Source: Janibacter sp. HTCC2649
GTDB taxonomy: Bacteria; Actinomycetota; Actinomycetes; Actinomycetales; Dermatophilaceae
Assembly: GCF_000152705.1 (NCBI RefSeq)
Contig: NZ_CH672413.1
Coordinates: 930,001 to 994,000, forward strand
Direction of reading: 5' to 3'
Length of the DNA stretch: 64,000 nucleotides
In this document: positions 52,895 to 62,190 of the stretch, piece by piece
Position numbering within the stretch: position 1 is the stretch's first letter
Layout: the number at the start of each line of letters is the position of its first letter
Program-made: the position numbers and the translations under genes
Notes under the pieces: model-generated
What the model was told of the DNA's origin: nothing
What the model saw: the letters and a program-made list of their open reading frames with translations, nothing else
Databases searched by the model: none

Positions 52895-53820
52895 TGAAGC
52901 GTTTCCTCCTCGCCCTGCCGATCGTCGGCGCCCTCGCTCTCAGCGGCTGCAGTGGCTCGAGTGACACAGCCGGGACTGCCGACGGCACCATCGCCGTCAC
53001 CGCCGCCTTCTACCCCTTGGCGTATGCCGTCCAGCGCGTCGGAGGCGACCACGTCACCGTGACCAACCTGGCCAAGCCCGGAGCAGAGCCCCACGATGTC
53101 GAGCTCACCCCGCGCGACGTCGTCAACGTCGGGAAGTCGGCGCTCACGGTCTACGAGCACGGGTTCCAGCCCGCCGTCGACGACGCGCTCAAGCAGGTGG
53201 ACACGGCCAAGACCCTCGACGTCGCATCTGCCGTCGACCTGACCATCGAGGCCACCGACGACGGGCACGAGCACACTGGTGACGATCCGGCCCACCGGGG
53301 CGTCGACCCGCACTTCTGGCTGGACCCGGTGCGCTACGAGAGCGCCGTCAAGGCGATCGCAGCGAAACTCAGCGAGGTCGACAAGGCCAACGCGGCGGCA
53401 TACGCGGCAAATGCGGACACGTTCGTCGCCGAGCTGACCACGCTCGACCAGGAATTCGCGACGGGACTCAAGACCTGCACCAACCGCGACCTCGTCACCG
53501 GGCATGCGGCCTTCGCCTACCTGGCCGACCGTTACGACCTGCACCAGGAGGGCATCGCCGGCGTCTCCCCCGACGCCGAGCCGAACGCGGCCACAATGAA
53601 GGAGATCGTCGAGCACGTGCGCGAGCACAAGGTCACGACGGTGTATGCCGAGACGCTCGTCAGCAAGAACCTCACCGACACGATCGCGAGGGAGACCGGC
53701 GCCTCCGTGGCCGTCCTCGACCCCATCGAAGGTCTCACTGACGCATCGGCCGGCAAGAACTACCTTGAGGTCATGCGCTCCAACCTCGCGACGCTCAAGA
53801 AGGGTCAGGGCTGCCAGTGA
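52894..53820 (+). CDS. znuA: zinc ABC transporter substrate-binding lipoprotein
   Basis: 308 residues from ATG 52894 (ATG 52885 also possible; neither has a ribosome-binding site, and the operator reaches the start, so a leaderless mRNA is likely). Lipobox ALSGC (Cys19). Cluster A-1 fold with metal-binding His: GAEPHDVELTPRD, a His-rich loop DDGHEHTGDDPAHRGVDPHF and GHAAFAYLADRYDLHQEGIA. It captures zinc outside the membrane. Start codon is inside the Zur palindrome. Confidence 0.92.
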   Translation: MKRFLLALPIVGALALSGCSGSSDTAGTADGTIAVTAAFYPLAYAVQRVGGDHVTVTNLAKPGAEPHDVELTPRDVVNVGKSALTVYEHGFQPAVDDALKQVDTAKTLDVASAVDLTIEATDDGHEHTGDDPAHRGVDPHFWLDPVRYESAVKAIAAKLSEVDKANAAAYAANADTFVAELTTLDQEFATGLKTCTNRDLVTGHAAFAYLADRYDLHQEGIAGVSPDAEPNAATMKEIVEHVREHKVTTVYAETLVSKNLTDTIARETGASVAVLDPIEGLTDASAGKNYLEVMRSNLATLKKGQGCQ

Positions 53821-54629
53821 CCGCCGCCCCCCTCATCTCCCTGCGGTCGGCGTCCTTCGGGTATGCCGATCGCAAGGTCGTCGACAGCGTCACCCTTTCG
53901 CAGGGACCTGGTGAGGTGATCGCCCTGCTCGGCCCCAACGGCTCCGGCAAGACCACCCTCATCAAGGGCCTCCTCGGACTCTCCGACCACCTCGGCGGAG
54001 AGGTGTCGCTCTTCGGGACCCCCCTGGCACGCTTCCACGACAAGCCTCGCATCGGCTATGTCCCGCAGCGGCATTCGCTGTCTGCGTCGGTGCGCGCCAC
54101 CGTCCGCGAGATCGTGGAGACCGGTCGGCTGCCCCTGCGTCCCTGGTGGCGACCGGCAAACGCCACAGACTCGGCGATCGTCGACGAGGCCCTCGACGCC
54201 GTGGGTCTGCGTGACCGCGAGCGCGAGGACGTTGCGTCGCTCAGTGGCGGCCAGCAGCGCCGGGTGCTCATCGCCCGCGCCCTCGCGGCCCAGCCCGACG
54301 TCCTCGTCATGGACGAGCCGACCGCCGGGGTCGACATCGCCAACCAGCGGATCCTCGCCGATGTGCTCGCCACGTTGGCAGCGCGCGGAACGTCGATGCT
54401 CATCGTCACCCACGAGCTCGCCCCCCTCAAGAGCGTCGTCACCCGGATCGTCTGCATGAACGGTGGGCACGTCGACTTCGACGGTGCGCCCGCGGCATAC
54501 GCCGCAGGCCATCGTGGTCACGAGCTCGGCGACGGCCACCACCATGACTCGCCCGTCACCGACGAACGCGGCACGGGACTCGCGGCGATCGTCACCGACA
54601 CCTTGCCCCCACGGAAGGCGCGGTCATGA
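53817..54629 (+). CDS. znuC: zinc ABC transporter ATP-binding protein
   Basis: 270 residues from GTG 53817 (GTGA overlap with znuA). Walker A GPNGSGKTTLIKG, signature SLSGGQQRRVLIARALA, Walker B VLVMDEPTAGVD, switch His in VTHELAPLK. The C-terminus has a His-rich end (AAGHRGHELGDGHHHDSPV). Powers zinc import with znuA and znuB. It overlaps znuB by 4 bases. Confidence 0.93.
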   Translation: MTAAPLISLRSASFGYADRKVVDSVTLSQGPGEVIALLGPNGSGKTTLIKGLLGLSDHLGGEVSLFGTPLARFHDKPRIGYVPQRHSLSASVRATVREIVETGRLPLRPWWRPANATDSAIVDEALDAVGLRDREREDVASLSGGQQRRVLIARALAAQPDVLVMDEPTAGVDIANQRILADVLATLAARGTSMLIVTHELAPLKSVVTRIVCMNGGHVDFDGAPAAYAAGHRGHELGDGHHHDSPVTDERGTGLAAIVTDTLPPRKARS

Positions 54630-55648
54630 GCGACCTCCTTTCCCTCGACTTCATGCGGCAGGCGCTCATCGCCGCCGTCCTCGTCGGACTGGCCGCACCG
54701 CTCGTCGGAGCGTTCCTCGTCCAGCGACGCATGTCCCTCATCGGCGACGGCATAGGCCACGTCGCCCTCGCCGGTGTGGCCGTCGGGATCCTCACGGGTT
54801 CGATGCCCGTGCTGACCGCGTTGGCTGCGGCGGTGGCCGCTGCCGTGGGTGTCGAGCTGATCCGCGCTGCCGGCCGCACGAGCGGCGACATCGCGCTGGC
54901 CGTCATGTTCTACGGCGGCATCGCGCTCGGCGTCGTCCTCATCTCGAAGTCGTCGGCGACCTCACCCGGCAACCTGACGGGCTATCTCTTCGGCGCGATC
55001 CTCACGACGAGCCGCGCCGACATCGTCGTGTTCGCCGTGCTCGCGGTCGTCGTGGTCGGGGTCACCTGGGTGCTTCGCCACCGGTTCTTTGCCGTGGCCA
55101 ACGACGAGGAGTACGCCCGAGCTGTTGGCCTCCCGGTCATGGGCTACAACATCGCGCTGTCGGTGCTCACCGCCGTCACCGTCGTGGTGTCGATGCGGGT
55201 CGTCGGTCTGCTCCTCATCACGGCGCTGATGATCATCCCCAACGCCACGGCGCAGCTCGTGTCGCGCAGTTTCCGGAGCAGTCTCGCCTGGGCCTCGCTC
55301 ATCGGTGTCGCCTCCAGCGTGAGCGGCGTGATCGCCTCGTTCTACGCCGAGACGCCCTCGGGCGGGACGATCGTGCTGCTGGCCATCGCGACCTTCCTCG
55401 TCGTGAGCGTCATCAGTGGACTCGTGACCCGCGCCAAGCGCGCCGCCCACGAGCGCGCGGAACGCCACGAGCACGAGCACGGTCCCGTCTGCGGTCACCC
55501 CGCCATCCCCCACCAGGACCACGTCGACTACCTCCATGACGGGCACCGGCACGCGCCGCACGCCGACCACTACGACGAGCACGACGGCCACGCCCACGAC
55601 GGGCACACGCACGCACCCCACCAGGACACCGAGGAGGTCTCTCGATGA
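54626..55648 (+). CDS. znuB: zinc ABC transporter permease with His-rich tail
   Basis: 340 residues, ATG in a 4-base overlap with znuC. Eight or nine membrane segments of the ABC-3 family (AALVGLAAPLVGAFLVQRRM-like start, then LIGDGIGHVALAGVAVGI). After about residue 272 comes a 65-residue tail with about 20 His and many Asp/Glu (HEHEHGPVCGHPAIPHQDH, then HDGHRHAPHADHYDEHDGHA), far more than usual, probably a cytoplasmic zinc-binding buffer or sensor. It overlaps the zur-like gene. Confidence 0.92.
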   Translation: MSDLLSLDFMRQALIAAVLVGLAAPLVGAFLVQRRMSLIGDGIGHVALAGVAVGILTGSMPVLTALAAAVAAAVGVELIRAAGRTSGDIALAVMFYGGIALGVVLISKSSATSPGNLTGYLFGAILTTSRADIVVFAVLAVVVVGVTWVLRHRFFAVANDEEYARAVGLPVMGYNIALSVLTAVTVVVSMRVVGLLLITALMIIPNATAQLVSRSFRSSLAWASLIGVASSVSGVIASFYAETPSGGTIVLLAIATFLVVSVISGLVTRAKRAAHERAERHEHEHGPVCGHPAIPHQDHVDYLHDGHRHAPHADHYDEHDGHAHDGHTHAPHQDTEEVSR

Positions 55649-56061
55649 CGACTGCTTCCACCGATCACGGCACCGCTGGCAGCTCGCGCCGACCCACCCG
55701 TCAGCGGGCGGCGCTGGCCGAGCTCATGGCGGCGACGCCGGAGTTCGTGTCAGCCCAGGACCTGCACTCCAAGCTGCAGTCCCGCGGCGACTCCGTCGGT
55801 CTGGCGACGGTCTATCGCAACCTGCAGGCCATGGCCGCCGACGGTGACGTCGACGTCCTGCGGACCGATGACGGTGAGTGCGTGTATCGGTCCTGCGCGA
55901 CCGATGCGCACCACCACCACCTCGTATGCCGCGAGTGCGGGCGCACGGTCGAGGTCGAGGGGCCAGCCGTCGAGAAGTGGGCCGCCGAGGTCGCGCGCCA
56001 GAACGGCTTTGCCGACGTCACCCACACCATCGAGCTCTTCGGCACCTGCACCTCACACTGA
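55645..56061 (+). CDS. zur: Zur/Fur-family repressor
   Basis: 138 residues, ATG in a 4-base overlap with znuB. Winged-helix domain (about 15-85, RQRAALAELMAATPEFVSAQ, then SVGLATVYRNLQAMA). Dimer domain with sensor ligands CVYRSCATDAHHHHLVCREC, then IELFGTCTSH at the end. In related Zur proteins the structural zinc site has a second CxxC; here the last Cys is replaced by Ser/His (CTSH). It should repress the operon through the upstream palindrome, giving autoregulation by zinc. Confidence 0.9.
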   Translation: MTTASTDHGTAGSSRRPTRQRAALAELMAATPEFVSAQDLHSKLQSRGDSVGLATVYRNLQAMAADGDVDVLRTDDGECVYRSCATDAHHHHLVCRECGRTVEVEGPAVEKWAAEVARQNGFADVTHTIELFGTCTSH

Positions 56062-56149
56062 CGCAGCGTCCCTCGCGGGATCTGCGCGGTTCGCGCCGGC
56101 CGCGCACATCGTGACCATCCGCGCTCCCATGGGTGCGCGGCTGAGCAGC

Positions 56150-56179
56150 TTCTGCGCGGCGGGCGCCAGCCGCGCAGAA
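56150..56179. terminator. bidirectional terminator after zur
   Basis: 11-bp perfect stem TTCTGCGCGGC/GCCGCGCAGAA (56150-56160, 56169-56179) with an 8-base loop, between convergent zur and uppS. Confidence 0.8.
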
Positions 56180-56181
56180 AC

Positions 56182-56997
56182 TCAGGGCACCTCCGGCGAA
56201 GCCTTCCCCTGTTGCCCGTCGCCGGACGCCTCGGCGAGATCGATGGCGCCGCCGTAGCGGCGGTCGCGGTCGGCATAGATCTCGATGGCTCGCCACAGGT
56301 CGCGCCGGTCGAAGTCCGGCCACAGGGTGTCCAGGAAGACCATTTCGGCGTAGGCGCTCTGCCACAGCAGGAAATTGCTCGTGCGCTGCTCCCCCGACGA
56401 CCGGACGAAGAGGTCGACGTCGGGCATGTCCGGCTCGGGGAGATAGCGGGCCAGGGTCCGCTCGTCGACGTTCCTGGCCTTGATCCGACCCCGGGCGACG
56501 TCCTCGGCCAGCGCCCGCGCGGCGTCACCGAGCTCGGCCCGCCCGCCGTAGTTCACGCAGAAGTACAGGGTGAGTCCGGTGTTGTGCCGGGTCAGCTCCT
56601 GGGCGATCTCCAGCTCCTTGATGACCGAGGACCACAGTCGCGGCCGCCGACCGACCCAGACCATGCGCACGCCCCACTCGTGGAGCTGGTCGCGCCGCCG
56701 CCGGATGACGTCGCGGTTGAAGCCCATGAGGAAGCGGACCTCGTCGGGCGAGCGCTTCCAGTTCTCGGTCGAGAAGGCGTAGGTCGACAGGTGCGTCACT
56801 CCGGCCTCGATCGCGCCCGCAACGACGTCGAGCAGGGCGCCCTCACCCGCCTCATGACCCTTGGTGCGAGGCAGTCCGCGCTGGTTGGCCCAGCGTCCGT
56901 TGCCGTCCATGACGATGGCGACGTGGCCCGGAACCTGTGCCTGGGCAAGGGGCGGCGGCTGCGCGCCACTGGGGTGAGCGAAGGGGCGGCTGGTCAC
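56182..56997 (-). CDS. uppS: isoprenyl transferase (undecaprenyl diphosphate synthase family)
   Basis: 271 residues from GTG 56997 in a 4-base overlap with recO. cis-prenyltransferase signature [18 protein letters not shown] (catalytic Asp and the diphosphate loop), [12 protein letters not shown], and [20 protein letters not shown] near the end. Makes the polyprenyl carrier lipid for cell-wall synthesis by adding isopentenyl units in cis. Chain length cannot be read from the sequence. An N-terminal extension of 25 residues is normal in actinobacteria. Confidence 0.95.
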   Translation of the reverse strand: MTSRPFAHPSGAQPPPLAQAQVPGHVAIVMDGNGRWANQRGLPRTKGHEAGEGALLDVVAGAIEAGVTHLSTYAFSTENWKRSPDEVRFLMGFNRDVIRRRRDQLHEWGVRMVWVGRRPRLWSSVIKELEIAQELTRHNTGLTLYFCVNYGGRAELGDAARALAEDVARGRIKARNVDERTLARYLPEPDMPDVDLFVRSSGEQRTSNFLLWQSAYAEMVFLDTLWPDFDRRDLWRAIEIYADRDRRYGGAIDLAEASGDGQQGKASPEVP

Positions 56998-57719
56998 CGC
57001 TCCACCATACGGAGCGAGCGCACCCCGTGTTCGAGGTGCCACTGCAGGAATGCGGTGGTCAACCCACTCCCCTCCCGTCGGTGGCGCAGGTCGGAGGCGT
57101 CGGCGATGAACCAGTCACCCGCGAGCAGTGCCGCAAGCAACCGGAGCGTCTCTGGCGCGGGTGCCGCCGACCCGGGCGGGCGGCAGGACGAGCAGACCGC
57201 ACCACCGGAGACGATGTGGAACGCCCGGTGCGGCCCCTCGGCCCCACACTTCGCGCAGTCGTGGAAGCTCGGTGCCCAGCCAGCAATCGCGAGCGCCCTC
57301 AGGAGGTAGGCGTCGAGGACGAGGTTGGGGTCGTGCTCCTTGCCTGCGAGTGACCGCATCGCACCCGTCACCAGCAGGTACTGCTGCAGCGCCGGCTCGC
57401 GTTCCTCCGTCAGTCGGTCGCAGGTCTCGAGCACCGCACTCGCTGCCGTCCACACGTCGTAGTCGCGCGAGATGACATCACCCCACGACTCGAGGGTCTC
57501 TGCCTGGGTCACCGTGTCGAGGTTGCGCCCCTCGTAGCACTGGAGGTCGACGAGCATCCCCGGCTCGAGCCGCGCGCCGAAACGGGACTTGGTGCGCCGC
57601 ACGCCCTTGCCCACCGTCCGGACCTTGCCCAGGCCGCGGGTGAGCACCGTGATGATGCGGTCTGCCTCACCCAGCTTGTGGGTGCGCAGCACGATCCCTT
57701 GGTCACGGTAGAGCGGCAC
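56994..57719 (-). CDS. recO: DNA repair protein RecO
   Basis: 241 residues from GTG 57719, with GGGAGA upstream on its strand. OB-fold N-terminus ([20 protein letters not shown], then [16 protein letters not shown]) and a zinc-binding C-terminal part with [10 protein letters not shown] and CSSCRP. With RecR and RecF it loads RecA on gaps. It overlaps uppS, an arrangement common in actinobacteria. Confidence 0.94.
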   Translation of the reverse strand: MPLYRDQGIVLRTHKLGEADRIITVLTRGLGKVRTVGKGVRRTKSRFGARLEPGMLVDLQCYEGRNLDTVTQAETLESWGDVISRDYDVWTAASAVLETCDRLTEEREPALQQYLLVTGAMRSLAGKEHDPNLVLDAYLLRALAIAGWAPSFHDCAKCGAEGPHRAFHIVSGGAVCSSCRPPGSAAPAPETLRLLAALLAGDWFIADASDLRHRREGSGLTTAFLQWHLEHGVRSLRMVER

Positions 57720-57790
57720 GTGCCATTGTCTCCCGCCGCTCTGACAATCCGCGTATGCCGTGCCGCCCGTCGCGCCTACCGTCTTGCCCG

Positions 57791-58876
57791 TCAGCCCCAC
57801 CAGAACGACGTGGCGATGACGCAGTAGAGCGCGATGAGGGTCGCGCCCTCGAGCCACGTCGACTCACCGTCGAAGGCAATCAGCGCCGTGAGGATCACCG
57901 CAAGCAGCAGCGAGATGATCAGCATCGGCGCGAAGACCAGTGTGAGAGCGCCAAATCCGAAGAGCACCGACACGAGGACGAGCACCGGTGCCAGGACGAG
58001 TGAGATCTGCAGCGGTGAGTTGAGCACGACCGAGAACGCGTACTCGGACTGACCCTTGGCTGCGAGCTGGACCCCGACGACGTTCTCGATGGCGTTGCCC
58101 GCGATCGCGACGATGACCAGACCCGCGAAGGCCTCCGAGACGTTGAGTGCCTCCATCGCCGGCTGCAACGCGACGACGAACCAGTCACTGACGAACGCCG
58201 AGGCGGCACCCGCCACGGCCAGAAGGCCCACCGCCAGTGCCACCGGCCAGCGCGGCTCCTCGTGGTGGCTGGAGGCGGCGTCGTCGGTCGTCGACTCCTT
58301 GCGCAACGAGAACGGCAGCGAGAGGGCGAAGAGGATGAGGAGCACCACCGAGACGATGACGGAGAAGGTCTTCTCGTGGTCCTCCACCGGAGCGTGCACC
58401 CAGTGGGCCACCGACGGGATCGCCATGGCCGTGACCGACAGGAGCATCAGGACGAGGATGGTGCGAGCTCGCTCGGACCCCAGCTTCTGCGTTCCGTTCT
58501 TGAGCCCGCCGACGAGGAACGCCAGCCCGAGCACGAGGAGGAGGTTGGCGAGGATCGAGCCGATGAGCGCTGCTCGCACGACCTCGTTGAGGCCGGCCTT
58601 GAGGGCGAAGATGCAGATGAACAGCTCAGGCAGGTTGCCGAGCGCCGACTGGAGCACCCCGGTGGCGCCGGGTCCGAACCGGTCGCCCAGCTGCTCCACC
58701 GAGCGTCCGACGAGCGAGGCGAGCAGGCAGACCGCGGCGGCCGAGACGACGAACGCCAGAACGGCGTTGAAGCCCCCGAAGTGAGCCACCCCAGCCGCTG
58801 CAATCGCGACGAGTGAGCCGACGAGGATCACCTTGTCGGAACGGACGAACGTCGGGGAGGCCACTGCGGTCGACAT
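57791..58876 (-). CDS. calcium/proton antiporter (CaCA/CAX family)
   Basis: 361 residues from ATG 58876. About eleven membrane segments in two inverted halves; the alpha repeats are visible as ALGNLPELFICIFALKAGL and IAGNAIENVVGVQLAAKGQS, with the conserved Asn/Glu that bind calcium. A charged acidic loop (STTDDAASSHHEEP) joins the halves. Exports Ca2+ in exchange for protons. Single gene on the minus strand, 71 bases after the recO start. Confidence 0.93.
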   Translation of the reverse strand: MSTAVASPTFVRSDKVILVGSLVAIAAAGVAHFGGFNAVLAFVVSAAAVCLLASLVGRSVEQLGDRFGPGATGVLQSALGNLPELFICIFALKAGLNEVVRAALIGSILANLLLVLGLAFLVGGLKNGTQKLGSERARTILVLMLLSVTAMAIPSVAHWVHAPVEDHEKTFSVIVSVVLLILFALSLPFSLRKESTTDDAASSHHEEPRWPVALAVGLLAVAGAASAFVSDWFVVALQPAMEALNVSEAFAGLVIVAIAGNAIENVVGVQLAAKGQSEYAFSVVLNSPLQISLVLAPVLVLVSVLFGFGALTLVFAPMLIISLLLAVILTALIAFDGESTWLEGATLIALYCVIATSFWWG

Positions 58877-59019
58877 GCCGAGCAGGCTAGTGCTCCGGAG
58901 GCAGGAAATACGGACGGCGAGCGGCATCTGCGGGGAGTCCTCCCCATGTACGCGCAGACCGGGCACTTCTAGGTTCGTTGCGGCAGAGGCCATCCAGGCA
59001 TCGAACGAGGGGTAGAACC

Positions 59020-60042
59020 ATGTGTGAACTTCACGACCAAGCAGGCGACCACGACCACGACTCACTCACGCAGACGCCGGACGTGGGTCGGCGCACGCTC
59101 CTGCGCGGCGCCGGCGGTCTCGCCCTCAGCGGCGGTCTCGTCGTCGCCGGAGCGAGCGCGGCACACGCCGCCACCTCGCAGAACGGTTGGCCGGCCAGCA
59201 GCAGCGCGAGCGCCATCGGCATCACAGCGCTCACCGTGTCGGGCCACAGCTTCCCGGCAGGCGTCCGCGGTGGACAGGTTCACACGATCCTGGGCTACGT
59301 CGCGCGCCGCTTCCACAGTGAGGTCGAGGCCCTGGTCACGCCCGGCTGCTGGGGCTACAACTACCGCGTCATCTCGGGCAGCACGAGCCTGTCGAACCAC
59401 GCCTCCGGCACGGCGATCGACTGCAACGCGCCGCGACACCCACTCGGCGCCTCGGGCACGTTCTCGTCGGCGCAGGTGAGCCGGATCCGCTCGATCCTCA
59501 CCTACTGCAACGGTGTCGTGCGCTGGGGTGGCGACTACTCGGGCCGCAAGGACGAGATGCACTTCGAGATCAACGTCCGCCCCGGCGACTCGCGCATCGC
59601 ACCGCTCGTGGCCAAGATCGGGGGCACCACCCCTGCTCCCACCATCGCGTGGTCCACCGTGAAGTCCGGCGCCACCGGCTTCCGCGTCACCACCATCCAG
59701 CACCTGCTCAAGGCCCGCGGTCAGTCACTGACGGTTGACGGCGTCTTCGGTTCGGTCACCGTCGGCAAGGTCAAGGCGTTCCAGACCTCCCGCAGCCTGC
59801 TCGCGGACGGCGTCGTGGGACCCAAGACGTGGGCCGCCCTCGTCGTCACGGTGAAGTCCGGCTCCTCCGGCCAGGCCGTCATCGGCGCCCAGAAGGCACT
59901 GACCGCGCGTGGATACACGTGCACCGCGGACGGCGTCTTCGGCTCGGTGACGGTCAGCAAGGCCAAGGCCTTCCAGACCAGCCGCGGTTTGCTCGCCGAC
60001 GGAGTCGTCGGTCCGGTCACGTGGGCCAAGCTCACGATCTGA
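59020..60042 (+). CDS. Tat-exported M15-type peptidoglycan peptidase with two PG-binding domains
   Basis: 340 residues from ATG 59020. Twin-arginine signal GRRTLLRGAGGLALSGGLVV, cleaved near residue 51. M15 (VanY/peptidase_M15_4) catalytic domain with His127-Asp134 (SNHASGTAIDCN) and His181 (DEMHFEIN). Two C-terminal PG_binding_1 domains (about 215-268 and 282-337), each with DGVFGSVTVxKxKAFQTSR. It likely trims peptide stems of the wall (D,D- or L,D-bond). The N-terminus before the signal is His-rich (HDQAGDHDHDSL). Confidence 0.92.
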   Translation: MCELHDQAGDHDHDSLTQTPDVGRRTLLRGAGGLALSGGLVVAGASAAHAATSQNGWPASSSASAIGITALTVSGHSFPAGVRGGQVHTILGYVARRFHSEVEALVTPGCWGYNYRVISGSTSLSNHASGTAIDCNAPRHPLGASGTFSSAQVSRIRSILTYCNGVVRWGGDYSGRKDEMHFEINVRPGDSRIAPLVAKIGGTTPAPTIAWSTVKSGATGFRVTTIQHLLKARGQSLTVDGVFGSVTVGKVKAFQTSRSLLADGVVGPKTWAALVVTVKSGSSGQAVIGAQKALTARGYTCTADGVFGSVTVSKAKAFQTSRGLLADGVVGPVTWAKLTI

Positions 60043-60082
60043 GTCATCTCCAGACGATCCGCTACGAGATCACCACGAACGC

Positions 60083-60117
60083 CCACGACCGCTCCCGCAA
60101 CCCGGGAGCGGTCGTGG
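60083..60117 (+). terminator. terminator after M15 peptidase gene
   Basis: Perfect 15-bp stem (60083-60097 and 60103-60117, core CCACGACCGCTCCCG) with a 5-base loop. Confidence 0.9.
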
Positions 60118-60148
60118 TGCACACGGCACACCCCGGTGTTCTGCACTA

Positions 60149-60184
60149 GAACACACGTTCGATTCTTTGGTAGGCTCGGCGGCA
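60149..60184 (+). promoter_or_regulatory. LexA (SOS) box and leaderless promoter of alkB-like gene
   Basis: GAAC-ACAC-GTTC at 60149-60160, followed by GA, is the actinobacterial SOS box pattern (GAAC, 4 bases, GTTC). TAGGCT at 60171-60176 is a -10 box 7 bases before the ATG, so LexA would cover the -35 region. Confidence 0.75.
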
Positions 60185-60807
60185 TGGCCGCAGCGCTGCA
60201 GCACTCACTCTTCGACACCGGTGACGCCATCGACCTCGGGGCGCTCGCCCCGAACCGCACGATCCTGTCTCGCGGGGCATGGGTCGACTACCAACCGAGC
60301 TGGCTCACGGGCGCCGACCTCCTCTTCGACACGCTCCACGACGACGTGCCGTGGAAGGCCGAGCGCCGCGAGATGTACGAACGCATCGTCGACGTGCCCC
60401 GCCTGCTGAAGTTCTACGAGGAGGGCGAGGTGCTCCCCCACCCCGTCCTCATGCAAGCGCGAAAAACGTTGTCCGACACGTATGCCGGTGAGCTGGGTGA
60501 GCCCTTCGTCACCGCCGGGATGTGCCTCTACAGGGACGGACGCGACTCCGTCGCGTGGCACGGCGACCGGATCGGGCGGGCCAAGGACCAGGACACGATG
60601 GTCGCGATCCTGTCGGTCGGTTCTGCTCGATCGCTCATGCTGCGGCCTCGTGGGGGTGGTTCGTCGCTCGGCTTCTCGCTGGGACACGGCGACCTCGTGG
60701 TGATGGGTGGCTCGTGCCAGCGCACCTGGGACCACGCCATCCCCAAGACGAGCAAGCCGGTCGGGCCAAGGATCTCGATCCAGTTCCGGCCCCGCGGAAT
60801 CCGCTGA
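60184..60807 (+). CDS. alkB: AlkB-like 2-oxoglutarate/Fe(II) dioxygenase
   Basis: 207 residues from ATG 60184 (an upstream in-frame start overlaps the promoter and is rejected). Double-stranded beta-helix enzyme: AGMCLYRDGRDSVAWHGDRI supplies the HxD iron ligands (WHGD), WDHAIPK the distal His, and RISIQFRPRG the 2-oxoglutarate-binding Arg residues. Directly reverses alkyl lesions in DNA or RNA. An SOS box overlaps its promoter. Single gene. Confidence 0.92.
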   Translation: MAAALQHSLFDTGDAIDLGALAPNRTILSRGAWVDYQPSWLTGADLLFDTLHDDVPWKAERREMYERIVDVPRLLKFYEEGEVLPHPVLMQARKTLSDTYAGELGEPFVTAGMCLYRDGRDSVAWHGDRIGRAKDQDTMVAILSVGSARSLMLRPRGGGSSLGFSLGHGDLVVMGGSCQRTWDHAIPKTSKPVGPRISIQFRPRGIR

Positions 60808-60911
60808 CGAGGGCAGTGGCGAGATCTCGCCACATTGCGTCATTTCGCGTGCATGGAGGCCGAGCACCTGTCAGCATCAGTCCGTTCGTCACCGATCAAG
60901 GGGATCCTCAC

Positions 60912-62120
60912 GTGTTTCGTCGGCTGTGCTTTGTCCTGCTCTGCGCCATGCTCTCGCTCTGCGCGGTCCCCTCTCTCGCGAACGCCGCACCGGGAGACGT
61001 GACCATCACGGCGCCCGGTAGCGATGGCGAGGACCCCACTCCGCTGATCCAGGGCACCGCCGACCCGAGTCCCCCGGTTCACGTCGTGATCGACGGCGTC
61101 GAGGTCGCGGCGGTCACGCCCGCGGCCGACGGGGCCTGGGAGTACCAGGTGACCGAGCCGATCGCGCCCGAGACGTCGATCAACATCGACGCCATCATCC
61201 GCGACGAGATGGACACCCCCCTGGGGTCGGCATCCCTCTCCTACTACGTGTGGGAGGAGCTGTCCGTCATCACGGTCCAGTCACCGTCGCAGGGTGACGC
61301 CATCGGGCCGTACTACGCCGTGGACGCAGCAGTCACTCACCTGGCATTTCTCGACGACACGATCCGCCTCCTGTTCGACGGCCAGCCCGTGACCGACCCT
61401 CGCGTGGTGCGTGACGACATCGAGGGCTATCTGCAACTGCAGGTCGAGGACGCCCAGTTCACCGACGGCCCGCACACTCTGCAGATCGTGGCCGAGGACC
61501 GCCACGGCCGTGAGGTCCAGTCCGAGGTCATCGACGTGGTCGCTGATGCCACGCCTCCCGGAGCCATCGTCATCACCTCCCCCCGCAACGGTGAAGTGAT
61601 CACCGACCGGACGCCGACGTTCTCGGGCACAGCGGATGCGGGCACCGAGGTCCGGCTCGCCTTCGAGGGCAGCGGCGAACCCCTCTGCGACGCGATCACC
61701 GACGCCTCTGGTCACTGGGCCTGCCAGCCGACCGGCCACGGAGCCGAATGGTTTGCCTCCATGGAGGGCAAGCGTGGGGACGTCACCATCTTCGCCATCT
61801 CCCGCGATGCCGTCGGCAACCTCTCGTTCACGTCGCTCGCGTTCACGGTGGACTTCCGCAAGCCTGCTGGCGGCACGGGGACGACCACCCCCAAGCCGAC
61901 GCCGACCACCTCCTCACCGAAGCCCACGACGAAGCCGACGGTGAAGCCGACACCGTCCGCGACCCCGGTGGGTTCTGGCGACGGTGCGACCAACGGTTCC
62001 GGCACGCCACCGCTCGCCCAGACGGGCGCCTCCCCCGCTGTGCCGCTTATCGTGGCCGGCGCCCTGCTCTTCATCGGCTTCGGCCTCCGTCGGCTCTCGG
62101 GCTTGCGACACCGCGCATAG
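60912..62120 (+). CDS. LAXTG cell-surface protein with Ig-like repeats
   Basis: 402 residues from GTG 60912. Sec signal peptide (LCFVLLCAMLSLCAVPSLAN). Three beta-sandwich repeats of Ig/big-domain type (for example ITSPRNGEVITDRTPTFSGT at about 215, with GTADPSPPVHVVIDGVEV at the start). A Pro/Thr-rich wall-spanning linker follows (about 320-365), then LAQTG and a membrane helix (VPLIVAGALLFIGFGL) with a short basic end, the class E sortase type signal. Probably anchored to the wall as an adhesin-like or exposed structural protein. No sortase gene is near. Confidence 0.85.
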   Translation: MFRRLCFVLLCAMLSLCAVPSLANAAPGDVTITAPGSDGEDPTPLIQGTADPSPPVHVVIDGVEVAAVTPAADGAWEYQVTEPIAPETSINIDAIIRDEMDTPLGSASLSYYVWEELSVITVQSPSQGDAIGPYYAVDAAVTHLAFLDDTIRLLFDGQPVTDPRVVRDDIEGYLQLQVEDAQFTDGPHTLQIVAEDRHGREVQSEVIDVVADATPPGAIVITSPRNGEVITDRTPTFSGTADAGTEVRLAFEGSGEPLCDAITDASGHWACQPTGHGAEWFASMEGKRGDVTIFAISRDAVGNLSFTSLAFTVDFRKPAGGTGTTTPKPTPTTSSPKPTTKPTVKPTPSATPVGSGDGATNGSGTPPLAQTGASPAVPLIVAGALLFIGFGLRRLSGLRHRA

Positions 62121-62190
62121 CTCTCTCAGCGCGGAACGCGCTGGCGATTGCTCTGGACACAGACCTGCCCCCGGCTGGCAGGATCAGTCC

